Counted from the first letter of the stretch, positions 16,231 to 24,756 are shown. The stretch: 37,879 nt of DNA from RGIG3513 sp045658985 (GCA_045658985.1 JAZOWC010000041.1:1-37879), one strand, 5' to 3'. Notes: a model not told the origin generated them from the letters alone. Numbers and translations: made by a program.

Positions 16231-16337
16231 GTTATGGTGGTTATATTTTGTTTGATTATTTACAATATGCTCGGCGGGTGATATGCTGTTAAATGGTAAT
16301 TTGTATACTTATTAAAGTAAAAAGGAGATAAAAAGGT

Positions 16338-17495
16338 ATGGATTTCTTTGCAAGCTTCATCAAAGATCCCCTTGTGATCATGTTCCTCATTGCCGTACTT
16401 GGCTACGCACTGGGCAGCATCTCCATCAAGGGTCTCTCTCTCGGCACTTCGGGCGTTCTGCTCGTTGCGCTGGTATTCGGTCACTTCAATCTTGAGGTGC
16501 CCTCTGTCATCCGCAACGTCGGTCTGGTGGCATTCGTCACCGCCGTCGGCTTTATTGCGGGCCCCAAGTTCTTCCGCAACTTCAAGAAGAAGGCTACAGC
16601 CTTCATTATCCTCGGCATTATCATCATCTGCACAGGTGCGCTGACCTGCATCGCAGTAGTCAAGCTGGGCGGCATTTCCACCGATCTGGCTGTGGGTATG
16701 ATGTCCGGCGCGCTGACCTCCACCCCCGGTCTGGCTGCCGCCATTGAGGCAACAGGCAGCGATATGGCATCCATCGGCTACGGTATCGCCTATCCCTTCG
16801 GCGTCGTTGGTGTTGTTCTGTTCGTTCAGCTGATCCCCAAGTTCCTCAAGATCGACATCGAGGCCGAAAAAGAGCGCCTCGCCGCAGCCGCTGTTCAGGA
16901 GGAGAGCGCATCCCCCCTCAAGCAGCGCAAGGAAGCCCGCAATCTTGACGAGTTCGGCATCCTGCCCTTTGCTATCGCTGTTGTTATCGGTCTGCTTGTG
17001 GCCAAGATCAACATCCCCCTCCCCGGCGGCGCAAGCTTCTCTCTGGGCACCTCGGGCGGTCCTCTGCTGGCGGGTCTGGTTATGGGTCATTTCGGCAGAG
17101 TGGGCAACATCTCCATCTCGGTCAAAAAATCCACCCTCGAAGTTATGCGTGAGCTGGGTCTGGCACTCTTCCTTATGGGCGCAGGCACTCAGGCAGGCAA
17201 AGGCTTTGTGGAAGTTCTCAAAGAAAACGGCGTTGCACTCTTCCTGTGGGGCGCTGTTATGACCATCGTTCCCATGATCATCGGCTACATCCTCGCCCGC
17301 AAGATCTTCAAGATCGACGTGCTCAACTCTCTGGGCTCCATCTGCGGCGGTATGACCTCTACCCCCGCACTGGGCACTCTGATGACCATGACCAAGGCCG
17401 AAGCCGTGGCTATCTCCTATGCCGCTACATACCCCGTGGCCCTGATCTTTGTGGTTCTGGCCTGCCAGTTCCTGCCTCTCATCCTCGGCCTGTAA
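16338..17495 (+). CDS. AspT/YidE-type (AAEx family) transporter lacking RCK domains
   Basis: 385 residues with AAAGGAG at 16321-16327. There are two homologous membrane halves: GTSGVLLVALVFGHF and GMMSGALTSTPGLAAAIEATGSD in the first, GTSGGPLLAGLVMGHFGR and CGGMTSTPALGTLMTMTKAEA in the second. This is the YidE/YbjL duplication of the aspartate:alanine exchanger family. AspT and YidE (about 550 residues) carry two RCK/TrkA-C domains between the halves; here there is only a short charged linker (about 178-205). The family exchanges amino acids or dicarboxylates. Placement between a divergent LysR gene and the glutamate-mutase locus makes a glutamate, aspartate or dicarboxylate carrier plausible, but that is inference. 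Confidence 0.82.
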   Translation: MDFFASFIKDPLVIMFLIAVLGYALGSISIKGLSLGTSGVLLVALVFGHFNLEVPSVIRNVGLVAFVTAVGFIAGPKFFRNFKKKATAFIILGIIIICTGALTCIAVVKLGGISTDLAVGMMSGALTSTPGLAAAIEATGSDMASIGYGIAYPFGVVGVVLFVQLIPKFLKIDIEAEKERLAAAAVQEESASPLKQRKEARNLDEFGILPFAIAVVIGLLVAKINIPLPGGASFSLGTSGGPLLAGLVMGHFGRVGNISISVKKSTLEVMRELGLALFLMGAGTQAGKGFVEVLKENGVALFLWGAVMTIVPMIIGYILARKIFKIDVLNSLGSICGGMTSTPALGTLMTMTKAEAVAISYAATYPVALIFVVLACQFLPLILGL

Positions 17496-17519
17496 TTGTA
17501 TAATATATAGGTAAAACAA

Positions 17520-17557
17520 AAGACCTGCTTCGGTTTGCGAAGCAGGTCTTGTTTTTT
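17520..17557 (+). terminator. Bidirectional terminator between transporter and gntR genes
   Basis: A 13-bp perfect stem (17520-17532 with 17538-17550, loop GTTTG) followed by G and T7. It ends the transporter transcript and may also end the convergent gntR transcript. Confidence 0.88.
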
Positions 17558-17577
17558 TATCCGTGCCGCAGGGTGAT

Positions 17578-18561
17578 TCAAATACTCTTTTTTTCTGCCA
17601 GACGGTCGATCTTTTCTTCCAGATACATAAAAGATCCTTCGTCTATCTTGTAGTGGCAGGGGATCAGCTTGCCCGAGCGGGCAAACTTCTGCAGGCGGCG
17701 CACGGCGTCAGCCGAGCAGTAGCGCTCGTAGCCGTCGGGGAGCAGCAGCGCAGTCTTGTCCTCCAAAAACTCGTCCAGACGCTCAACGTCCGAGAATACC
17801 TCGGGCTGGGAGAGGGTGACGTTCTCTGTGAAGGACAGGCAGGCCTGACGTATCATATTGCCGAACCTTGCGCTGGCGCAGAGTATGCCTGCGTTTTCGC
17901 CCGGCTCAAGCTTGACTATCTGCTTGACCGTTTTGCTGGACATACGCAGAGCGATCTTGGCCAGCTTGTGCTTGTCCTGAATCAGTCCCTCCACCGTCTC
18001 GGCGTGGGCCTGAGTGGTGATTATGATGTCCATATCCTCGCTGATGGAGTAGGGGTATGCCTCCATGTCCGACAGCAGGGAGGTGTACAGGTCGATCCTG
18101 TCCAGCTTGTGCAGCTGCTGCTGAAGCTGATCCAGCACCTCGCGGTTGCAGTCGATGAAGGCGACTTTCACGTTGTCCTGATGCTCGGCAAGCTCGCGGA
18201 GCTTGAGGTTGAGAAAAATATTGATCTCGCTGAGGGAGAATCCCATATCCTCCATCTCGCCCAGCGCTCTGTCGATGGCGGCCAGAGCCTTGTCCTTGCG
18301 GCTGTCGGGAGGTGCGGGGGAGTAGCAGACAAAGGTGCCGCGGCCCTGAGCCTTTTTGATCAGGCCCTCCTGCTCAAGCTCGTCATAGGTGCGCTTGACG
18401 GTACCCTGAGCCACCTGAAGCATATCCGAAAGCTCGCGCACCGTAGGCAGACGGGTGCCCTCGGGCATTTTGCCGCTCTTGATGCTCTGACGGATAGAGT
18501 CCACAAGCTGCTGATATATAGGTATGCGGATATTGGGCTCGATGTGATACAAGTCCTTCAA
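17578..18561 (-). CDS. GntR family regulator with unrecognised C-terminal domain
   Basis: The start is most likely TTG 18561, which has GGGAGGTGG upstream; the frame extends to 18594 into the promoter. 327 residues. The winged helix-turn-helix (about 5-75) is standard GntR: IPIYQQLVDSIRQSIKSGKMPEGTRLPTVRELSDMLQVAQGTVKRTYDELEQEGLI, then GRGTFV. The long C-terminal part (about 90-327) is not the UTRA, FadR or aminotransferase type. It contains an alpha/beta pattern (VKVAFIDCNREVLDQLQQQL, MDIIITTQAHAETVEGLI) and a Cys-containing segment, LLLPDGYERYCSADAVRRL, so it may bind a ligand in a two-lobed fold. It is divergent from glmS with matching inverted repeats at both promoters, so it is the likely regulator of the glutamate mutase operon and of itself. 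Confidence 0.85.
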   Translation of the reverse strand: MKDLYHIEPNIRIPIYQQLVDSIRQSIKSGKMPEGTRLPTVRELSDMLQVAQGTVKRTYDELEQEGLIKKAQGRGTFVCYSPAPPDSRKDKALAAIDRALGEMEDMGFSLSEINIFLNLKLRELAEHQDNVKVAFIDCNREVLDQLQQQLHKLDRIDLYTSLLSDMEAYPYSISEDMDIIITTQAHAETVEGLIQDKHKLAKIALRMSSKTVKQIVKLEPGENAGILCASARFGNMIRQACLSFTENVTLSQPEVFSDVERLDEFLEDKTALLLPDGYERYCSADAVRRLQKFARSGKLIPCHYKIDEGSFMYLEEKIDRLAEKKSI

Positions 18562-18590
18562 AATGAGCCACCTCCCGTGATTGATATATA

Positions 18591-18622
18591 ACAATATATA
18601 TTAATTGTATTATATTTGTCAA
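18591..18622 (-). promoter_or_regulatory. gntR promoter with overlapping inverted repeat
   Basis: On the minus strand a perfect TTGACA (plus 18617-18622), 16 nt, then TATATA (plus 18595-18600). The interrupted palindrome ACAAT-N8-ATTGT (18591-18608) covers the -10 region, a good place for a repressor. ATTGTATTATAT at 18604-18615 matches 11 of 12 bases of the glmS-side site. Confidence 0.65.
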
Positions 18623-18663
18623 GAGTTTTCGGTTTTTGAGGGGACTTTTGTGCAATTTACCAC

Positions 18664-18694
18664 TTGACTAATGTTATAGTTCATTGTACTATAT
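18664..18694 (+). promoter_or_regulatory. glmS operon promoter with overlapping operator
   Basis: TTGACT (18664-18669), 17 nt, TACTAT (18687-18692). The perfect inverted repeat TATAGT-N7-ACTATA (18675-18693) fills the spacer and covers the -10, as expected of a GntR-family operator. Its right side, ATTGTACTATAT (18683-18694), is shared with the gntR promoter. Confidence 0.72.
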
Positions 18695-18757
18695 AGATAC
18701 ATAACAATTACCTTTGATAAAAGGGTAATAGACTTTATTTTTGAGGTGTTACAAAAA

Positions 18758-19171
18758 ATGGAGGAAAACCGCAAGAAAATCGTCATCGGCGTTATCGGTG
18801 CCGATGTACACGCTGTAGGCAACACAATCCTGTACCATTCCTTTACAGAAGCCGGCTTTGAGGTAGTTAACCTCGGCGTTATGGTTTCTCAGGAGGAGTA
18901 CATTGCTGCAGCAATCGAGTCCAACGCAGACGCAATCGTTATCTCCTCTCTGTACGGTCAGGGCGAGCTTGACTGCCAGGGTATGAGAGAAAAGTGCAAC
19001 GAAGCCGGCCTCAAGGACATCCCCCTGCTGGTAGGCGGCAACATCGTTATCGGCAAGCAGGACTGGAGCGAAGTCGAGAAGCGCTTCAAGGCTATGGGCT
19101 TTGACAGAGCATTCGGCCCCGGCACAGATCCCGCTGTTACCATCGCCGCTCTTCACGAACTGCTTGACTAA
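18758..19171 (+). CDS. glmS: Methylaspartate (glutamate) mutase subunit S, B12-binding
   Basis: 137 residues from ATG 18758 with GAGGTG at 18743-18748; a GTG at 18746 lies inside that site and is rejected. The cobalamin signature DxHxxG is DVHAVG, with His18 the lower axial ligand of the corrinoid, and the later GG of the Rossmann-like fold is in LLVGGNIVIG. Length and sequence match GlmS/MutS of clostridia (137 residues). With GlmE it forms adenosylcobalamin-dependent glutamate mutase, turning L-glutamate into L-threo-3-methylaspartate, the first step of the methylaspartate fermentation route. First gene of a four-gene operon, 15 bases before glmL. The name glmS here is not glucosamine-6-phosphate synthase. 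Confidence 0.95.
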   Translation: MEENRKKIVIGVIGADVHAVGNTILYHSFTEAGFEVVNLGVMVSQEEYIAAAIESNADAIVISSLYGQGELDCQGMREKCNEAGLKDIPLLVGGNIVIGKQDWSEVEKRFKAMGFDRAFGPGTDPAVTIAALHELLD

Positions 19172-19186
19172 GAGGAGCCTGAGGGT

Positions 19187-20578
19187 ATGAAGCCTGTTCT
19201 TCTGATAGATTTCGGAAGCACATATACCAAGCTTACCGCTGTCGATCTTGACAGCGAGGAGCTGCTGGGCACGGCAGCATCCTACACTACGGTACAGACC
19301 GATATCAACGACGGCCTCAGCCGCGGCCTTGCTCTGCTTGAGGAGAAGGTCGGCAAGCTGGAATACACCGAGACATTTGCCTGCTCCTCCGCCGCAGGCG
19401 GACTGAGAATGGTGACTTCCGGACTGGTTCCCGAGCTTACCAGCGAGGCAGCGAGACTGGCATCATTAGGTGCCGGCGCCAAGGTAGTGGGAGTTTATTC
19501 CTTCCAGCTGACCGAGGATGACATCGAGGATATCGAAAGCCTCAAACCGGACATACTCCTGCTTGTAGGCGGTACCGACGGCGGCAACAGCGAATGCATC
19601 CTGCACAACGCAAAGATGCTGGCTGAGATGAAGCCCGCCTTCCCCATAGTGATCGCAGGCAACCGCAGTGTTGCCAGACAGTGCAAGAGACTGCTCGAGG
19701 GTTGTGAGGTCTACGTTTGTGAGAACGTAATGCCCAAGTTCGGTGCGCTCAACATCGCACCCACCCAGAAGCAGATCAGAGACATTTTCCTCAATCGCAT
19801 CGTACTTGCCAAGGGCCTTTCAAAGGTCAACTCGCTGCTCAGCGATATTATGATGCCCACCCCTTCTGCAGTGCTTCAGGCCATGAACCTGCTGGCACAG
19901 GGCACCGAGGGCGAAGTTGGCATCGGCGATCTGATCGCCGTAGACGTTGGCGGTGCGACCACGGACATCTATTCTATAGCAGACGGTATGCCCAAGGCGG
20001 CCAACACGGTCTACAAGGGTCTGCCCGAGCCTTATTCCAAGCGCACCGTTGAGGGCGATATCGGTATGCGTTACAGCATCCACGGTATTGTAGAGGCCGC
20101 GGGAATAAGCAGAGTTGCCGCTCTGTCGGGACTCACACCACAGAGAGCCGAGCAGCTGGTTGACTATCTCGGCGAAAACACCGAGACCCTCCCCGGCGAC
20201 AATGACGAGCTGAGACGTCTCGACTACGCGCTGGCATCTCTGGCTGTGGAGACCGCAGTCATGCGCCACGCAGGCACTATGGAGGAGACCTACACCATGA
20301 TGGGTCAGACCTACGTCCAGTCGGGCAAGGATCTCTCCGGCGTCAAGCAGGTCATCATGACCGGCGGCAGCATCATCCACAACCCCGATGCCGCAAAGAT
20401 CGCCACCCACGCACTCTACAGCCCCATGCATCCCATGTCTCTGCGTCCCAAGGAGGCAGACGTCTGGGTAGACAGAAAGTACATTTTGGCCGCAATGGGT
20501 CTTCTGTCTGTTCACTATCCCGCAGCGGCTTTACGAATTATGAAGAAGGAGCTTGAGAAGAATGGATTTACAGAATAA
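19187..20578 (+). CDS. glmL: GlmL/MutL, glutamate mutase reactivase-like ATPase
   Basis: 463 residues, the usual length. ASKHA-fold nucleotide motifs are visible: PHOSPHATE 1 LIDFGSTYTK (6-15) and PHOSPHATE 2 VDVGGATTDIYS (around Asp253), with LLLVGGTDGG near 124-134. MutL proteins lie between the two mutase subunit genes in clostridia and are thought to act as a chaperone or reactivating factor that exchanges damaged corrinoid or helps assembly. The similarly named DNA repair MutL is unrelated. The ribosome binding site GAGGAG lies just after glmS, and the 3' end overlaps glmE by 17 bases, so it is tightly coupled in the operon. Confidence 0.93.
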   Translation: MKPVLLIDFGSTYTKLTAVDLDSEELLGTAASYTTVQTDINDGLSRGLALLEEKVGKLEYTETFACSSAAGGLRMVTSGLVPELTSEAARLASLGAGAKVVGVYSFQLTEDDIEDIESLKPDILLLVGGTDGGNSECILHNAKMLAEMKPAFPIVIAGNRSVARQCKRLLEGCEVYVCENVMPKFGALNIAPTQKQIRDIFLNRIVLAKGLSKVNSLLSDIMMPTPSAVLQAMNLLAQGTEGEVGIGDLIAVDVGGATTDIYSIADGMPKAANTVYKGLPEPYSKRTVEGDIGMRYSIHGIVEAAGISRVAALSGLTPQRAEQLVDYLGENTETLPGDNDELRRLDYALASLAVETAVMRHAGTMEETYTMMGQTYVQSGKDLSGVKQVIMTGGSIIHNPDAAKIATHALYSPMHPMSLRPKEADVWVDRKYILAAMGLLSVHYPAAALRIMKKELEKNGFTE

Positions 20579-22016
20579 ACGTATTCCCGAAGCCGAGTTT
20601 GCCCGTCAGCGTCAGGAAGTCCTGGCACAGTGGCCCACCGGTAAGGATGTTAACCTCGAAGAGGCAGTAGCTTATCAGAAGGCTATCCCCCAGGAGCGTC
20701 GCTTTGGCGAAAAGCTCATCAAGGCCAAGAACGAAGGCCGCACCCTGATTCAGCCCCGTGCAGGTGTTCCCGTTGTTGAGGAGCACATCAAGCTGATGAA
20801 GTTCCTCGAGGAGAAGGGCGAGGCAGATCTGCTCCCCTCCACCATCGACTCTTATACCCGCCAGAACCGCTATGCCGAAGCTGAGAACGGCATTCAGGAG
20901 TCCATCCGTCTGGGCAGAGCAATGCTCAACGGCTTCCCCGCAGTAAACCACGGTGTTGCAAAGTGCCGTCAGGTTGTTGAGAGTGTCAACACTCCTCTGC
21001 AGGTTCGTCACGGTACTCCCGACGCTCGTCTGCTGACCGAGATCACCTACGCAGGCGGATTCACCTCCTACGAAGGCGGCGGTATCTCCTACAACCTGCC
21101 CTACTGCAAGAACGTTCCCATGGAGCGCACCATCCGCGACTGGCAGTACGTTGACCGTCTGACCGGTCTGTACGAGGAAATGGGCGTATCCATCAACCGT
21201 GAGCCCTACGGCCCCCTCACCGGCACTCTGGTACCTCCCTGTATCTCCCACGCAGCAGCTATCATCGAGGCTCTGCTGGCAGCTGAGCAGGGTGTTAAGA
21301 ACATCACCGTCGGCTACGGCATGTGCGGCAACCTTGTTCAGGACATCGCAGCTATCCGCGCTCTGCAGTCTCTGACCGATGAGTACATGGCAAAGTACGG
21401 CTACGGCGACGTAGTCATCACCACCGTCTTCCATCAGTGGATGGGCGGCTTCCCCGCAGACGAAGCAAAGGCATTCGGCGTTATCTCCTCCGCAAGCCTT
21501 ATCGCTGCTCTGTCCAAGGCAACCAAGGTCATCGTCAAGAGCCCCCACGAAGCAGTTGGTATCCCCACCATGGAAGCTAACGCAGAGGGTATGCGCTGCA
21601 CCAAGCAGGTTGTCAACATGATGGCCGATCAGGAGTTCAAAGACAGCCGTCTCGACGCTGAGATCGCTATCATCAGTGAAGAGACCCGTGCAATCGTTGA
21701 CAAGTGCTTTGAGCTGGGCAACGGTGACATCGCTGTCGGTGTATGCCGCGGCGTAGAAGCTGGCGTTCTGGACGTTCCCTTCGCACCCTGCCGTGCAAAC
21801 GCAGGTCTCATGCTGCCCTGCCGTGACAACGACGGTGCTGTCCGTATCCTCAACACCGGTAACCTGCCCTTCAGCAAGGAGCTCAAGGACTTCCACGCAA
21901 GCAAGATCGCAGAGCGTGCAAAGGCCGAGAAGAGAGACGCATCCTTCCAGATGGTCATTGACGACGTTTACGCAATCGGCAAGGGCAGACTGGTAGGCCG
22001 TCCCAAGAACATCTGA
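20562..22016 (+). CDS. glmE: Methylaspartate (glutamate) mutase subunit E
   Basis: 484 residues from ATG 20562, with AAGGAG at 20546-20551 inside the end of glmL; known GlmE proteins are about 483 residues. Conserved segments include LIQPRAGVP, QVRHGTPDARLL, FTSYEGGGISYNLPYCKNVP, REPYGPLTG and TVFHQWMGGFPADEAKAFG, which line the substrate and cobalamin face of the TIM barrel. The Arg residues in RHGTPDAR and the Tyr/Glu-rich loop correspond to regions that hold the glutamate carboxylates in this family. It works as a heterotetramer with GlmS and coenzyme B12. Codon use is strongly biased, as in highly expressed genes. Confidence 0.95.
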   Translation: MDLQNKRIPEAEFARQRQEVLAQWPTGKDVNLEEAVAYQKAIPQERRFGEKLIKAKNEGRTLIQPRAGVPVVEEHIKLMKFLEEKGEADLLPSTIDSYTRQNRYAEAENGIQESIRLGRAMLNGFPAVNHGVAKCRQVVESVNTPLQVRHGTPDARLLTEITYAGGFTSYEGGGISYNLPYCKNVPMERTIRDWQYVDRLTGLYEEMGVSINREPYGPLTGTLVPPCISHAAAIIEALLAAEQGVKNITVGYGMCGNLVQDIAAIRALQSLTDEYMAKYGYGDVVITTVFHQWMGGFPADEAKAFGVISSASLIAALSKATKVIVKSPHEAVGIPTMEANAEGMRCTKQVVNMMADQEFKDSRLDAEIAIISEETRAIVDKCFELGNGDIAVGVCRGVEAGVLDVPFAPCRANAGLMLPCRDNDGAVRILNTGNLPFSKELKDFHASKIAERAKAEKRDASFQMVIDDVYAIGKGRLVGRPKNI

Positions 22017-22060
22017 GTCAATTACGTTAACAACTAATAAAAATAAAGGAGTCTTTCAAG

Positions 22061-23314
22061 ATGAAAATAGCTAATATTGTTTGCTCCGGCGGACGTACCG
22101 GCTTCTATTTTGACGATCAGCGCGCTATCAAGAAGGGCGCAGGCCACGACGGCGTTTTCTACATCGGCGCTCCCGTAACCGACGGCTTTACCTCTGTCCG
22201 TCAGGCAGGTGAATCCATCTCCGTAATGATCATCCTCGAGGACGGTCAGGTTGCATACGGCGACTGCGCAGCAGTTCAGTACTCCGGTGCAGGCGGACGT
22301 GATCCCCTGTTCCTGGCAAAGGACTTTATCCCCGTTATCGAGAAGGAAATCGCTCCCAAGCTCATCGGCAAGGAAGCTGACAATTTCCGCGAGCTGGCAG
22401 CTTTTATGGAAGCTATCACTGTTGACGGCAAGCGCCTGCACACCGCTATCCGCTACGGCCTGAGCCAGGCTCTGCTGGATGCAGTTGCAAAGGCAACCGG
22501 CAGACTGATGTGCGAAGTCGTTGCAGACGAGTACGGCTGCACCGTTTCCGACAAGCCCATCGACATCTTCACCCAGTCCGGTGACGACCGTTACCACAAC
22601 TCCGACAAGATGATCATCAAGGGCGCACAGGTTCTGCCCCACGCTCTGATCAACAACGTAGCCGACAAGCTGGGCACCAAGGGTGAGAAGCTGGCTGAGT
22701 ACGTTGCATGGCTCCGTGACCGTATCCTCTCCAAGAGAATCGACGAGAGCTACAACCCCGTTCTGCACATTGACGTTTACGGCACCATCGGCGCTGCATT
22801 CGGCAACAACAACTACAAGGTAATGGCTGACTACATCGAAGAGCTGGGCAAGATCGCAAAGCCCTTCCACCTCCGCATCGAAGGCCCCATGGACTGCGAC
22901 AGCACCCGTGAGGCTCAGATCGAGGCTCTGTCCGCTCTGACAAAGGAGCTGGACGATCGCGGCTGCGACGTTGAGCTGGTTGCTGACGAGTGGTGCAACA
23001 CCCTCGAGGACATCAAGCTGTTTGCTGACGCAAAGGCAGGCCACATGGTTCAGATCAAGACCCCCGACCTGCGCGGTGTCAACAACACCATCGAAGCTGT
23101 TCTCTACTGCAAGGAGAAGGGCATCGGCGCATACCAGGGCGGTACCTGCAACGAGACCGACAGAAGTGCTCAGGTCTGCGTAAACTGCGCTATGGCTACC
23201 CAGCCCGTACAGATCCTGGCAAAGCCCGGTATGGGTGTTGACGAAGGCTTCATGATCGTTTACAACGAGATGCAGCGCATCCTGGCTATCCGTGCAGCCA
23301 AGGCAGCTAAGTAA
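22061..23314 (+). CDS. mal: Methylaspartate ammonia-lyase
   Basis: 417 residues with AAGGAG before the ATG. It deaminates L-threo-3-methylaspartate to mesaconate and ammonia. An enolase-superfamily barrel is recognisable: His194 (VLPHAL), Mg2+ ligands Asp238 (HIDVYG), Glu274 (RIEGP) and Asp309 (LVADEWCN), and the base Lys333 (QIKTPDLRG). Spacing agrees within two residues with the numbering I recall for the Clostridium tetanomorphum enzyme. It lies 44 bases after glmE and ends the operon with a strong terminator. The later enzymes of the route (mesaconase, citramalate lyase) are not in this window, so they must be elsewhere or absent. Codon bias suggests high expression. Confidence 0.96.
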   Translation: MKIANIVCSGGRTGFYFDDQRAIKKGAGHDGVFYIGAPVTDGFTSVRQAGESISVMIILEDGQVAYGDCAAVQYSGAGGRDPLFLAKDFIPVIEKEIAPKLIGKEADNFRELAAFMEAITVDGKRLHTAIRYGLSQALLDAVAKATGRLMCEVVADEYGCTVSDKPIDIFTQSGDDRYHNSDKMIIKGAQVLPHALINNVADKLGTKGEKLAEYVAWLRDRILSKRIDESYNPVLHIDVYGTIGAAFGNNNYKVMADYIEELGKIAKPFHLRIEGPMDCDSTREAQIEALSALTKELDDRGCDVELVADEWCNTLEDIKLFADAKAGHMVQIKTPDLRGVNNTIEAVLYCKEKGIGAYQGGTCNETDRSAQVCVNCAMATQPVQILAKPGMGVDEGFMIVYNEMQRILAIRAAKAAK

Positions 23315-23334
23315 GCTAACACACACCTCAATAT

Positions 23335-23382
23335 AAAAAGTGCCGTGAGTCGAACGAAAAGTTTGGCTCACGGCGCTTTTTT
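23335..23382 (+). terminator. Terminator of the glmSLE-mal operon
   Basis: Stem of about 15 bp (23335-23349 with 23367-23382, one G-U pair), a 17-nt loop, ending in T6, 20 bases after the mal stop. Confidence 0.83.
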
Positions 23383-24600
23383 ATGTATTTGGAAATTGCG
23401 TCTTTCGTGTTTCTACTGCGTAACCCGCCCATCGCCGTACAAACAGTACTGTCAATGGGCGGGTTGCTTCCATAAAGCGCGAAATCCATCAATTTCTCCG
23501 AGGATCTTCTGTGGCACATAGTAGGGCGGGGGCTTGCTCCCGCCGTCAGAGAGAGGCATTTTTGTAGGGGAGGGTCTCTGTGCCCTCTCGCAATCTCCCG
23601 TCCCTCGTCCCTTTAGTATAAATCCTCGCGCGGAGGGTAAACGGTGTCTTTGAGGTTTTACAACGAGCGGAAGTCTTGCGGCAAGTTTGTGCAGGATTTA
23701 TCTGTGCGGTAAGCTTGCTGAAACTCCGTTCTGCCGCAAGGATGAGCGAAGTGTGGGCGAAAAGACAAACTATATATCTGTGGCACTTGATGTACCAAAA
23801 CATAAAGCCTGCCGCGCAGAGGATTTATTGTGCCATCTCAATCTGCGGTGATATTTCTGTGCGATCCGCAGATCGCGTGGTATGTCACAAGAATAACTCT
23901 GCCGCCATTCTTCGTTTGGGGCAAGCGTACAGGGGGTGTGGGGGACCTTGAGCCTCTTAGCCATACCGGGTCCCCCACTGGTTTTGGTGACTTTTGCCAC
24001 CAAAAGTCACGTGTGGGTTCGGGCATGCAATAGCCCGGGGATGAATGGTAACACCATACCGTATTCTTGGCGGGAGGCAGAGGGCTGCCTCCCATACAAA
24101 TGTGCCGCGGAATATGCAGATCCCGCGCAAGCGCGCCCTGCGGGTTCGACTCCGCCAGCGCTCCGCTCAGGATGACCAAAGAGTTCCACCTCATCCGTCA
24201 AAACCTACGGTTTTGCCACCTGTCTCGCTGCGGCTCGGTCACACTCGCGTTCTAACAGTCCTCTCTCCACAAAGCATACGCTTTGCGGGGACCCCGATTG
24301 ATTTGTGCTCACGGGCGGAATAAACCCTCCCTACACCTTGCGCGGTACTCACCGCGCTTCGCTTACGCTCGGTCAGCCGATGGCTGACTACCCAGCCATC
24401 GCCGTACAAAAAGTACTGTCAACCCTCGCGTTAGTTGTATATGGACGAAAGAAGCACAAAACCACCAAGCAAATTAAGCGGCACAAAAAAGGCTCCCCGG
24501 TTGCAAGGGAAGCTGTCATTTTGTCTTGCAAAATGACCGAGGGGATATTCTGATCAATCCGTCGGCGTAGCCGTTTATATCACGCGCCGCAGGCGTATAT
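23383..24600. repeat. Intergenic repeat patch 3, about 1.2 kb without a gene
   Basis: No gene is supported. Recognisable pieces: a GTAC element (23434-23490); a GGGCGGG/CCCGCC module near 23521-23543; a perfect hairpin GTGACTTTTG-CCAC-CAAAAGTCAC at 23987-24010; a GGGAGGCAGAGGGCTGCCTCCC hairpin near 24070-24091; a CCACCTCATCCGTCA module at about 24186; a GGGGACCCCGATTGATTTGTG segment near 24288-24308, also found at 31499 and in variant form at 31694; a GTAC element at 24401-24450; and a CTCCCC/TGACCGAGGGG module at 24493-24545. The many short ORFs have no ribosome binding sites and follow the repeats. Confidence 0.65.
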
Positions 24601-24643
24601 CACGTCACCAACGGTGTCACATTTGTTCTTTTCCTTTTCAAAT

Positions 24644-24660
24644 GGTTACAAGCTGTAACC
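24644..24660 (+). promoter_or_regulatory. Inverted repeat upstream of the lipoprotein promoter
   Basis: GGTTACA-AGC-TGTAACC, a perfect 7-bp inverted repeat, 21 bases before the -35 region of the lipoprotein promoter. Possible activator or repressor site. Confidence 0.45.
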
Positions 24661-24681
24661 GAATTGTTACTATATTGTTCC

Positions 24682-24711
24682 TTGCTTTTTGCCAAAACCC
24701 GATGATATAAT
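24682..24711 (+). promoter_or_regulatory. Extended -10 promoter of the YD-like lipoprotein
   Basis: TTGCTT (24682-24687), 18 nt, TATAAT (24706-24711) preceded by TG-n (24703-24705), giving an extended -10. The start codon is 46 bases downstream. Confidence 0.7.
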
Positions 24712-24756
24712 TTAGATACAAGGATAAAAATACCGAAAACAGAAAGGGATGACAGG

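Noticed and set aside
16260..17519. 419-codon minus-strand ORF opposite the AAEx transporter
   Set aside because: Antisense shadow crossing the transporter's terminator; no ribosome site or motif.
18596..18757. Cobalamin riboswitch before the B12-dependent mutase operon
   Set aside because: The leader after the promoter is only about 60 bases and shows no B12-box; regulation is better explained by the GntR operator.
20568..23371. Long minus-strand ORFs (about 440 codons each) opposite glmE and mal
   Set aside because: Both lie opposite highly biased real genes; the antisense frames stay open because of preferred codons.
23546..24553. Several ORFs of 60-118 codons in repeat patch 3
   Set aside because: They track palindromic repeats, lack ribosome sites, and overlap each other on both strands.
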